Part shown: positions 1-9,233 of the stretch, in pieces
Position numbering within the stretch: position 1 is the stretch's first letter
Layout of the letters: every line of letters starts with the position of its first letter
NCBI GenBank assembly: GCA_014529385.2
Contig: CM043959.1
Location: forward strand, 14,629,809 to 14,693,808
DNA from: Adiantum capillus-veneris
Lineage: Eukaryota > Streptophyta > Polypodiopsida > Polypodiales > Pteridaceae
DNA: 64,000 bases
Direction: 5' to 3'
Notes under the pieces: generated by a model
Database searches by the model: none
Told to the model about the DNA's origin: nothing
What the model saw: the letters and a program-made list of their open reading frames with translations, nothing else
Position numbers and translations under genes: made by a program

Positions 1-366
1 ATTAATTTTTGTTTAAGCATAAGTTTAGTGCATGAATCTTTCCATCTTCATGGCACCAAAGAGGTCTTAAGGAACACAGAGATTGTATTCTACCAAGTCC
101 CTCTATTGATGGGAGAACCTATAATACAAATGCCTTTTGGAGGGGGGACTGGCTATAAGTAAATCCAGTCCTCAAATGTTGTCAACTTCTCTATTTCTCT
201 CTCTTTTACAAGTTATTGCTGATGCCATGTTAATTAGGAATGTGTAAATTGTTGCTATCTCTGACCAAGCACTCTCTCTATCTTCACTAGGAATTCTCTT
301 ATTGATATGCTCATATGTCCAATTCTCTTCCACTACAATCAAAGTTATTAGCTAAATTCCGTTACA
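1..366 (+). repeat. 3' end of the 5' LTR of element A
   Basis: The segment matches 26098-26464 and, in reverse, the 34520-34870 region. It ends in TTACA one base before a primer-binding-like sequence, which places the LTR boundary at 366. The beginning of this LTR is outside the window; from the paired copy about 1050 bp are missing. Confidence 0.85.
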
Positions 367-367
367 T

Positions 368-381
368 TGGTATCATGGCTA
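368..381 (+). other. Primer-binding site of element A (tRNA-iMet-like)
   Basis: TGGTATCATGGC lies one base after the LTR end. It agrees with the common plant iMet primer site TGGTATCAGAGC at all but two positions (TGGTATCA[T/G][G/A]GC). The position directly after an LTR end supports the call. Confidence 0.75.
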
Positions 382-383
382 TT

Positions 384-783
384 GGTTTCTCTTTTTTTGC
401 TTAAAAAGAGAGGTCCTTAAGTCGTCTACAAAGGGTTGGAGTTGTTCATTGCAAGAGGGTAAGTGGGACAGGGATCTATTATCTCTATTGGCGTGCTTGT
501 TTCATAACAGGGTGTGGGGTACACCGTTGGGAACTATAGACTTAGTAATGGAGTCTTTCAGAGCTTGCCTACGGCTTAACCATTACTGAGCTATTAGCAA
601 GCTCGATAGGAACCGGTGCCAACTTAGCAATGTTATGACCCTCATCTCTGCTCTTTGCAATAAACAATATTCTAAACCACGAGTGTGGATGCTTGAGTGC
701 TAATTTTCAAGAGTAAGAGGAGTAGCAACTAGGGCTTTGAAGTTGCCAAAGAATAAGTAATCATACACATAAATTCTGTTAGC
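384..783 (+). other. Untranslated leader of element A
   Basis: About 400 bases between the primer site and the first gag methionine. No open frame or known motif is visible; it fits a retrotransposon leader. Confidence 0.5.
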
Positions 784-2292
784 ATGGCTGAAAATAATAA
801 AGAGAGTAGAATGAATATTGATAACTTTGATTTTTCACATGAAGGTGCTACTAATGATGCCCCTATGCTTGTAAACTTTCTTGTCACCAGGCTTCAACAA
901 GACATGGGTAGCCTTGCTCTACAAGGTGAAGTTTATCAACAACTTCACGCCCATGGGATCCTCCAAACTCCCCAAGAAGAGAGAGTTCCTGTGAAGTCTC
1001 TAGAAGAGACTTCCAAAAGAGGGCTCTCTACAGTGAGAGAAGAGGAGGATCCATACGAAGGGATGCAACACTTACTTGCAGATTTACCTCCATCCAAAAG
1101 GAGAGGCCAAGTCTCAACTGCATAGCCTCCATGGATGGAAAGAGAAAGAAGTGAGTCTCCAACACTTCAAAAGATGTGGTTCCAAGAGATGGCGGTCTCA
1201 CAACAATCTCTGACTCCTCCCAAGAGGAAAAGATCACCGCAAATTACCCCTCCTCGTAATCTCAAAAAGGAAGAGAGGAATCAAACGAAGAAAAAGGAGA
1301 GAAAGAGGTCACCCTCTTCTCCATCTTCATCATCATCCTCTTCTTTCGATGAAAGTAACTACTTTTCTCCCAAAGAGCCTAAGAGGAGAGGCCACTGCAA
1401 ATCCTATGCTGCATGGAGAAGGTCCAAGAAGCTCAAAAAGTTCAAGGAGGGAGGAAAGAACATCTCTTTCCTCACCTCTGACGGTACCTTTGGTGCTACA
1501 GACAAAATCTTGGCCTTCATCTAGCAATTTGATGTGGCCTTTGGTGATGAGGATTTCACGGAGTCCTCCAAGCTACATCATGTGGCTATGTATTTCCAAA
1601 AGTCCACCAGACAATGGTGGGTTGGCCTACAAGCCAACGGAGAAGCCCAAAGACATGGAAGGCTTTAAGAGCCTCCATAATGAAGCAATTTTTTTCAAGT
1701 GATGCCAAAGAAAAAGTCCTTAGAGAATGGCAAAGCTTGAAGCTCTCTTCCTACAAGTCTATCCAAAAGTATGTGTACAAGTTTTGGGATTTACATCTCA
1801 AAGACACTGTTTAGAAAAAGACAAACTTTGGGGAGAAAAAGCAACAATTTTGTGCAGGTCTACCAGAAGAAATGGCTGAGTATGTCAACTCACAAAGGCC
1901 TACAACCATTTCTACGATCATACACCATACTATGGTCACCTCGCGAATCAATTTTCAACAAGGGGCTAAGAGAAATTCTAAAGCCCATGGAAATTAAAGA
2001 GCGAAATGAGCCTAGAGGAAAGAAGAATGCTCAAAATTCTTCCAAAGGCAATTCTAGTAATAACAATAGCAAAGCAAAGGAGAAGGGAGTCTACAAAGGC
2101 AAGAATAGACTCTCTCTCAAAGAGCTAGAGCATTATCGTAAAGATAACCAATGTTTCAAGTGCGAGGAGCAAGGATATGCATACCGTGCTTGCCCTCAAA
2201 GGAATGCGCATAATGAGCCACCTAGAGCTTCCGTGGTTGAAGCTCCAAAAGAGGATGCTCATTGCCAAGGATCTCCCCTTTCCTATACTTAG
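784..2292 (+). pseudogene. Broken gag of element A
   Basis: Gag would form the virus-like particle and bind RNA. The first frame begins at 784 and stays in one phase through TAG stops at 1123-1125 and 1522-1524. A lysine/arginine/serine-rich linker (about 1135-1480) precedes a region typical of retrotransposon gag (about 1480-1660, with a YFQKSTRQWW-like motif). Later phases shift around 1660, 1810 and 1980. The zinc knuckle near 2155-2200 reads CFKC...YRACP, with the CX2CX4HX4C histidine replaced by tyrosine. Several stops and frame changes make it non-functional. Family assignment follows from the adjoining pol. Confidence 0.75.
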
Positions 2293-2672
2293 GGAAAGGT
2301 GTGAAAGCATGATGCCTTCATCTTATTCCACCCTGGCTTACTCACAACCTTATATCCATGGAGTTGGCCACCAAGCTAGGCATACAAGCCCATGCGATGG
2401 GAGATGCGCTAAAAGTTGATGGTGCTTTCAAGGGGAAAGATGTCTCAGTCACTCCCTTAATTGGGAAATTGAGGCTTCATGCCCAAAGCTATGTGGACAA
2501 AGAGGATTTCTTCATCTCCCCTCTCAAGCATGAGGATGTCATCCTTGGGGCACCATGGTTTACTTGCATGGCTGCCACCATGAAGTTCACTGAAAGGAGA
2601 ATTTATTTTAGGTATAAGGAAAAAGAGATGTACATAGATGCCAAGGAGTCCAGGAATACCATATACTTCTAA
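2293..2672 (+). pseudogene. Retropepsin relic of element A
   Basis: In the phase of the ATG at 2358 the translation has the layout of a Ty3/gypsy protease: a THNLIS-MELATKLG stretch, as in the conserved T-H-N-F-I-S segment after the active site, then the ILGAPW flap-to-C-terminal motif near 2540. The bases that should encode the D-[ST]-G triad (about 2323-2334) encode a proline-proline-tryptophan sequence instead, so the active site is lost. The frame runs to a TAA just before the RT frame at 2675. Confidence 0.65.
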
Positions 2673-2674
2673 AT

Positions 2675-4303
2675 ATGATTGCTTTTGATAAGTCAATGAA
2701 AAGCTCAATTTCTATGTACATGATTTTTGTTAAAGAGTCTTTGAATAACACTAATGCTTTAACAAGTAACAATGGAAAGAATCAAGAGGAATTAGAGTTG
2801 TCTAATTTCCTAAACAAATTCCAAGATGTTTTCATTGACGAAATCCCTAGTGAGTTACCTCTAAAACGAGGGGATGATGACCATTTACTAAAGCTTCTAC
2901 AAGGAAGCTCACTGCCTAATAATCCTCCTTATCAAGTTTCACAAGATCAACAAGAAGAGATCATGAAGCAGGTGCAAGGACTGGTAAAGAAAGGGATGGT
3001 GAGCCCTAGCTCCTCTCCATTTTGCTCACCAGTACTTTTAGTGCAAAAGAAAGACGACACATATCGCATGTGTGTCGATTATAGAGCACTAAATAGGATC
3101 ATTATCAGGAATAGATTTCCCGTGCCGCAGGTAGAGGATCTATTTGATAAGCTACAAGGGTCTACCTACTTCAATAGGATTGAACTTAAAAGTGGCTATC
3201 ATCAAATAAGGATAGTGAATGAAGATATTGTAAAGACTGCTTTTTGCACGACATTCGGTCTTTATGAATATCTTGTCATGCCTTTTGGCTTGACAAATTC
3301 TCTAGCTACATTCAATGGAATGATGGAGAAGATCTTCAGGCCTTATCGCATTGGAGTGTTCTTTGATGATATTATCATCTACTCCAATTCATTGGAAGAA
3401 CACAAACAACACCTCTAGGTAATCTTTCAAGTTCTGAGAGAAAATAAGCTTTTCATAGATCAAAAGAAAAGTCAAATTTTCTTAAAGGAGATTCAATACT
3501 TAGGTCACATTATCTCTAAAGATGGCATCTGTATGGATCCAACAAAGTTAGAGGTAATAAAAGGATGGCCTAATCCAAGGAGTCTCCATGAGCTACAAAG
3601 CTTTATTGGTATGTGTGCATAATATAGATGCTTCATAGAAAAATTCTGGCTAATAGCAAGCCCATTACATGACTTAACAAAAGAGAACGTTAAGTATTCA
3701 TGGACTGCAAAAGAGAAAGAAGCTTTTGAGAAGCTCAAGGAAAGTCTTATCTCTCAACGTGTACTTACACTATTGGATCTCTCAAAGCCATTTGAGGTCC
3801 AAGGTGATGCTTGTGATGATTGACTTGGAGCTTTTTTGCTTCAAGAAGGGCATGCCATAGCATATGAGAGTCGAAGACTCAACTCCGATGAGTGAGTATT
3901 GGGCATATACAAAAAGGAGCTACTAGCTGTCCTACATGCCCTAGACACGTGGAAGCACTATCTCTTGGGGACTCCATTCATCCTACGGACGGATCATCAA
4001 AGCCTCAAGTATTTTATGACACAAACCAAGTTATCTGACAAACAAATGAGGTGGGCAAATTTTCCTTCACAATTTAATTTTCATATTGTTCACATTACTG
4101 GCAAGCACAATCAAGTGGCCGATGCACTCTCACAAAGGCCAAAGGTGAATGCAGTATCCATAGCTACTCACAATGATGTGTCTTCTATCATAGATGAGTA
4201 TGCTATTGATCCCGACTTCAAGAAGAATCATTCACCTTGGAAGATGGCTATCTTCTCTATGGCAATAGGCTATGCATTACTAACTCACTTCGTGAGAAAG
4301 TAA
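2675..4303 (+). pseudogene. Reverse transcriptase and RNase H of element A, with in-frame stops
   Basis: This encodes the enzyme that would copy element RNA into DNA. One phase carries RT then RNase H from 2675 to 4303 and is interrupted by TAG 3416-3418, TAA 3620-3622, TGA 3821-3823 and TGA 3893-3895. RT motifs visible: RMCVDYRALN, KSGYHQI, MPFGLTN and the catalytic FFDD (usual Y/F-x-DD). The first catalytic Asp, normally D in D-L-K-S-G, reads E in RIELKSGYHQI. RNase H follows with GDACDD, TDHQSLKYF and HITGKHNQVADALSQRP. Order RT-RNaseH-integrase identifies Ty3/gypsy. Confidence 0.9.
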
Positions 4304-5200
4304 TGTATAAATCTCATGCTCCTCCTTATGCGGGGCATAGAGGGGTTCAATCTACTCTTCGAGGAGTAGAAATATTCTTCTATTGGCCTACCATAAAAGA
4401 GACATACAAGAGTATGTTTCAAAATGTGTGGTATGCCAAAAGACGAAGTTTGATAGAGGGAAGCAACCTGGATTGCTCCAGCCGTTGCCAATCCCTGATT
4501 CACCATGGGAGAGCATATCCGTAGATTTCATCTTTGGATTGCCCAAGTCTATCCATGGGAATACACGAATATGGACAATAGTCAATAGGTTTAGCACACA
4601 AGCACACTTTATACCTGTCAAAAAGACTATTAAGGCACACCAAATGGCAACCCTCTTCATATCACAGATTTTCAACAAGTACCATGGCTTTCCAACATCT
4701 ACTCTGTCGGATAGAGATCCTAGAATGACCAATAATTTTTGGAAGGGTATCTTTGAGAATCTAGGCACAAGGTTGAATTTCTCCTCAGCCTATCACCCAC
4801 AAATGAATGGCCAAAGTGAGATAGCTAACCTTACGAATCTTGATCTACTAAAAGACTATGTCACGAAAGTAGATCAACGCTCCCAATGGGAGAAGTACTT
4901 ACCTTTAGTAGAGTATCCTTACAATAACACTGTACAAACTTCTACAAGTACATCACCTTTTGAGATCATAGAGGGAAGATCCAAAAGTCCCTTGCTACTT
5001 CAGGTACATGGGAAGATCTTCACTACTGATGAGTATAGCCACGAACTTCAAGAATCTTTTAAGAAGATTAAAGAGGCTATATCCATCTCATAGAAAAGGC
5101 AAAAGGCTACTACTAACAAGCACAAAAGAGCCTTAGCCTTTAAGGAAAATGATTGGGTCTTGCTTATGTTCCCTAAGGCTTGTCTAAGGCACACTACGGG
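4295..5200 (+). pseudogene. Integrase of element A, frameshifted
   Basis: This would insert the DNA copy into the genome. The HHCC zinc-binding region starts near 4310 (AGHRG) and ends with CVVCQKTK near 4430; a phase change falls between them, near 4385. The catalytic core shows the DD35E residues in VDFIFGLP, SDRDPRM and NGQSE (about 4525-4830). The main open stretch ends at a TAG at 5091-5093, after which other phases continue towards the chromodomain. Confidence 0.85.
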
Positions 5201-5419
5201 CAAGAATCCCACGGGCCACCAGAAGTATTATCCTAAGCTACAAAAAGATACTATGGCCCCTTTCAAATCCTTAAGCCCATCAATGAGATGGCTTATCAAT
5301 TGATTTTGCCCAACTATTGGCTCATGCATAATGCTTTTCATGTGAGCCTACTCAAGCCTTAAAAAGGAGAGCCACCCAAGAGAGGCCATAATTGAAGACC
5401 CTCCAGAGATCGAGGATCA

Positions 5420-5602
5420 ATAAGAGGTGCTCCAGCCCAAATCCATCCTTCGGCATGAAGACAAGGTACTAAGGCAGGGTAAAGTTATCCGACAATACCT
5501 TATCAAATTCAAAAATTATCCTTTTGAAGATGCTAGATGGATGCAAGGTATGCAACTTAAGGATAATATGAAGCTTGTCATTGCTTACAATGATTTTATA
5601 AA
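5420..5602 (+). pseudogene. Chromodomain at the C-terminus of element A pol
   Basis: The phase ending in TAA at 5600-5602 encodes about 58 residues with the chromodomain layout: ILRHEDKVLRQGKVIRQYLI, then KFKNYPFEDARW, corresponding to the usual Y-L-V-K-W-K-x-x-P-x-x-x-A-T-W-E block. Chromodomains bind methylated histone tails and steer integration in plant chromoviruses. The usual final T-W-E is R-W-M here. It places element A in the chromovirus branch. Confidence 0.75.
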
Positions 5603-5733
5603 GTAAGCAAATGTAAATGCATGGTAAATGAATAAATATTTTTGTCTTATAAGACTCTCTCTTTTCTTTATTATGCACAATTTTAAGAAGTATGCCTTCT
5701 TATGATCATGTTTGTGGCAACGACGTCTCCCAA
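5603..5733 (+). other. 3' untranslated tail of element A, left part
   Basis: Non-coding sequence between the chromodomain stop and the insertion point of element B. It ends in CCCAA (5729-5733), the left copy of B's target duplication, and resumes at 19244. Confidence 0.7.
5729..5733. repeat. Left target duplication of element B
   Basis: CCCAA directly precedes the TGTCACGG start of the left LTR and is repeated exactly at 19239-19243 after the right LTR. A 5-bp duplication is normal for plant LTR elements. Confidence 0.9.
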
Positions 5734-5976
5734 TGTCACGGCTAGGGACTTGCTACGCGCCGTGTGCGAGCCACAAGGGCTCCTAGCACACAGTCATACA
5801 ACAGGCAAGCTCACAAGGAAAAATGGTGTGTCACTCACCTTCCTGCGTAGTTGCGAATGAAGGATTCCCGCGCCGCGAAGATGAGGGAGACGCCGCTACG
5901 CAGCGCTCAACCGCCTCGCCGCCGTCATGCTGCCACAACGCTCGATCACACACACACTCTCACACTCTCTCTCACA

Positions 5977-6049
<73 letters not shown>

Positions 6050-6332
6050 GGAGATGGTGAAGGAGAAGGTGGAGATGGAGCAAGAGCGGCTTCTATTGCA
6101 CAATGAGAGAATGAGTAAAAATTAGGTTTAGTGGCTTTTATATGAGCTCACCCCATTCACACTTGGGCGCCCATACTTAGCCAAATAACTCTTTGAATAT
6201 TCCAGTTAGAGTGCGCCTATCATCGGCGATCACCCTTACCTTGTTCCTATTGGTCCGACAAGCCCGGTACCTGACTCTAAATAATACAACGTTTATAGAT
6301 CATAGGGTGTCCGTGTGCCGTGAGGGTTAACA
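5734..6332 (-). repeat. 3' LTR of element B
   Basis: 599 bp, starting TGTCACGG and ending GGTTAACA on the plus strand, nearly identical to 18662-19238. It contains a CA tract (about 5980-6048) that is longer than in its partner and accounts for most of the length difference. Confidence 0.93.
5980..6048. repeat. (CA)n microsatellite inside the LTR of element B
   Basis: About 35 CA units. The other LTR has a shorter run at about 18911-18953, so the tract has changed length since insertion. Confidence 0.95.
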
Positions 6333-6348
6333 TGCCCCCCTTCCTGAT
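6333..6348 (-). other. Polypurine tract of element B
   Basis: On the minus strand CAGGAAGGGGGGCA lies directly before the 3' LTR start. A purine run at this site primes plus-strand DNA synthesis. It confirms the element's minus orientation. Confidence 0.8.
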
Positions 6349-7700
6349 GTAGATTCCGTCCTCGGAAGCTATCCAGTTGAAGCTCGTTCGTCGAGATGGG
6401 AGAGCAGTCGACATGGATGTGCGTAGTCTTCTTCAATCACTGCAAAATAAAACAACATTGCCACAGTAATTGCATTCTCATATACAATTAAAAATCATAT
6501 GCAATAGACAGACAAATTGATTGGTAATAGAATTTTAGACAATTTGTCAGCAATAAACATTAAATTGCAATATAATCAAATGCATAAACAGATGTAAAGA
6601 TAAAAAATTAAACAAGTCCGGGGTTGCTAATTTAACGGTCAAAAGGCACTAGAGCTCGACTATTAATACCATGGGTAACTTCTCAATTTTTTCTGGTCAA
6701 TTAAGTTGTTTAATCGCGAGAGCCAAGTATTTGATGTTCGAGGGCTGACTAGAGGCTATACCTAGAAGACCTTGTAGTTAAGCTACGATAAAAGGAATTT
6801 CTCATGAAATCATCGCCTGACTGATTACCTTTTCTTTGACCCCCCAAAGTCTTTTCACATTGATTCAATTTTGATGTGTGTGCTTATTTTGTATGCCTTG
6901 GGTTTTTTGCTTTTCAAGGAAAAGCGCCCACACTGGGAACCTCTAGGGCTCTAGTACCATAGGCGATACATGTGAGTGAAGTACCAATTTAAGCAGGGAT
7001 TTCTCTTCCAGCTTAAAATTTTACATTGTGGCACTTTGATTTTTTGTTTGTTCATTTTCAGCATTTTAATTTTGTAACTTTGGGGGGTCATATAACACTG
7101 TTACCCTCCCCAGGCTCATCACATTAGTAAACTCCCTTTATAATACTTAAGCTAAAAGGTCAATAGGGTTAAGCCCACTAGAAAGCCCTAGTACATTTCA
7201 CACAATGCTGCCTAAATCGGATTAAGAACCTAAGTAACCATTGCTTATTAGGAAGGCATTCCCCATGGTATTAAGAGAAGATTTCTAATACCTAGCTTGG
7301 TCAAACTAGCTTTGTCAGACTGCTTGATTTTTAAACCTAGACAAGTGATTATGACAAAACATTACATTGAATTAAATGTTTGATACTAAGCAAATGCGCT
7401 GAATATTATGCTACCAATCACAATCAAAGCAGACAAACATGGATGCAAAAAGATAAGGGCAATGCTAATGGACATAAAACACCTGTTTGTGTTGATGGTC
7501 GTGCTTGATTTGAAGTGTGAACGAGAGAAAGGTTCCATGAAGGTCCAAATCCTATCAATAGCAACACGTTCCTGTACACACTAGGAAACAAAAGGAATAC
7601 CTCCAGGAGGCACATTAGTGGGAAAAGGTACCAACACTTATTGAACACAACAAAAAACATAAGGAACCCTAACCTAATTATTTGCACTCCCCCTAAAGAG
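6349..7700 (-). other. Long 3' non-coding region of element B
   Basis: About 1.35 kb between the last frame and the polypurine tract. I see no convincing coding sequence or domain. A 3' untranslated region of this size is large for plant Ty3/gypsy elements. Confidence 0.5.
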
Positions 7701-8159
7701 TCAAGGGAATAGGATATTGTAGAGGTTGGGGGGAAACCCTAAGGCTAAACCCCTATCCTCGTCGTCAAGATAAACAAAGTCATCATCCATGAGACCATAT
7801 GTGCCATCCGTGTAGTCATGTAAATTTTCTTCTTCATCATAGGTGCCCATGTTTACTAAGAAGGTCACTAGACGCCTATAGTCATCTTGGTCAAAAGGGT
7901 AGGCTTGTGCAATGGGAGAAACGCTCTCTACTAAGTATGGATCAGACGTGGTCAAGAGACGTATCAACCATTCTAACTCCTCAAAATTTCTCTCACATAC
8001 TAGCGTACCTATCAAATCCCATTCACATGCAAACACCGGAAAGACCATGTGAAACATTTGTGAAAAGTAACGAGGGTACCTCTCACCCAAGGCAGGAGTG
8101 GATGACTCTAGCGTACTAGCCATATCTGTACACGCAAATAGATGATGGTTAGAGTGCAA
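7701..8159 (-). CDS. Acidic accessory ORF at the 3' end of element B, function unknown
   Basis: Open frame of 152 codons. The second methionine at 8123 (MASTLESSTP) may be the true start and would give 140 residues. I recognise no domain. The middle is predicted-helix-like with several Trp (EWDLIG, ELEWLIRLL) and Tyr/Phe. The last 50 residues are strongly acidic (YDEEENLHDYTDG, MDDDFVYLDDEDRG). No signal peptide or membrane segment is evident, so it is not an obvious envelope protein. It lies downstream of pol in an element that otherwise retains LTR, PBS and PPT, the position where Athila-type elements carry an extra ORF. Real expression is not shown. Confidence 0.45.
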   Translation of the reverse strand: MHSNHHLFACTDMASTLESSTPALGERYPRYFSQMFHMVFPVFACEWDLIGTLVCERNFEELEWLIRLLTTSDPYLVESVSPIAQAYPFDQDDYRRLVTFLVNMGTYDEEENLHDYTDGTYGLMDDDFVYLDDEDRGLALGFPPNLYNILFP

Positions 8160-8196
8160 ATATTACAAGGGTCGTGTTCTTGTGCATAATTTGTTT

Positions 8197-8409
8197 TTAT
8201 GATTTGTGTGATGGCTCTTGCTCTTTTACTTTTTTATCTTGTTTTTGTGAGTATAAGGCTTTATATATACATTCCCTAAGATCGGAGATTAAGAGGTCAG
8301 GGAGAAAGGTTGAGAGGGAAGCAAGTGAATGATGGAAGTCCACAAACACTCCCCCCTTCCTTGGGTAGATCATACCGTTTGAAATGAGCTTGTCACCCTT
8401 TGAAACCAA
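8197..8409 (-). CDS. Short frame overlapping the end of the basic W-[VI]-P-K ORF
   Basis: A 70-codon frame that overlaps the end of the 9233-8370 frame by about 40 bases in another phase. It could be a continuation of that protein after a frameshift. It contains no recognised domain. The DNA includes a purine run resembling the element's polypurine tract at 8351-8362. Weakly supported. Confidence 0.25.
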   Translation of the reverse strand: MVSKGDKLISNGMIYPRKGGVFVDFHHSLASLSTFLPDLLISDLRECIYKALYSQKQDKKVKEQEPSHKS

Positions 8410-9233
8410 TTGTTCCAGTTGGTAATAGGTGAGGATTTTTGCCAGTAGTTTTCTATTACCCTAGGTGCCTCGTCAAGTTGCAAGGGTGGTAAGGTACTCT
8501 CCCAGGATCGAACTTGAAGTGGTTCATCAGGTGATTCTTGAACACTGGGAGGTGTGGATTCTTTTGTAGCTTCATTGAGGTCCATTACTATAGATGGAGG
8601 CTGTGTAGAAGCTTTTACCTCTATGGATGTATTACATGAGGAGCTAGAAGCTTCATGGAACTCCCCCCTTCTTGAGCTAGGTGGAATAAATTGGGTTTGC
8701 CTTGGAGCCCAAACTAGCTCTGGACTAGGTGTGTAGCATTCTGTGATCTTTCCCTTCCCACGGTCTGCCATTGGCTTTAGCGTTACACTGTTTGACTCAT
8801 ATGGGTTTGTTGTCGATAGGGAAGGACACATCTTACGTTTAGGTACCCAAATTTGCTCATTTCCATCATAGTATCCTTGGGCTTTTAATAGTCGTTTAGG
8901 AATCCAACGCCACATTTTCTTACATTTCTTAGAGTGAGTGGAACGTTTCTTACGAGGCTTCCGTTTTTTTGCATCAACCATGGTTACTAAAGAAGCTTTA
9001 GGGACCCACTTGTATGCTTTCTTTGTTATATTAGGATGGTTCTTGTGTGTCTCAAGCTTTCTTTCAACTACATCAGTTGAAGATCTAGAGAGTTGGGCTA
9101 TGGGGACGTATGGTTCAACCTCCTGGACATGCAATGTCTTGGGTTTTATTTCCTTAGGCAATATCTCAGGGACTATGGCTTGAGTGGTAGGGATAAGAGT
9201 TGGTTTTTGCGTTGTGACACCCCAGTCCCCCAA
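8370..9233 (-). CDS. Basic, proline-rich ORF with repeated W-[VI]-P-K motifs downstream of pol in element B
   Basis: 287 codons in a different phase from pol, overlapping its last 60 bases. The start lies in a G-rich stretch where pol and this frame both read D-W-G, so a one-base indel may have split one long polyprotein. Four related motifs are spaced through the first half: KWVPKASL, RWIPKRLL, IWVPKRKM and VWAPRQTQ, with a strongly basic block (KKRKPRKKRSTHSKKCKK) between the first two. The second half is Ser/Pro/Glu-rich and looks disordered. I do not recognise the family; nucleic-acid binding is an inference from the basic block. Confidence 0.45.
   Translation of the reverse strand: MGDWGVTTQKPTLIPTTQAIVPEILPKEIKPKTLHVQEVEPYVPIAQLSRSSTDVVERKLETHKNHPNITKKAYKWVPKASLVTMVDAKKRKPRKKRSTHSKKCKKMWRWIPKRLLKAQGYYDGNEQIWVPKRKMCPSLSTTNPYESNSVTLKPMADRGKGKITECYTPSPELVWAPRQTQFIPPSSRRGEFHEASSSSCNTSIEVKASTQPPSIVMDLNEATKESTPPSVQESPDEPLQVRSWESTLPPLQLDEAPRVIENYWQKSSPITNWNNWFQRVTSSFQTV

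Noticed and set aside
5823-6125. Thr-His-rich frames in the LTR of element B
   Set aside because: Products of the CA microsatellite, also seen at 18751-19012 and 62297-62643.
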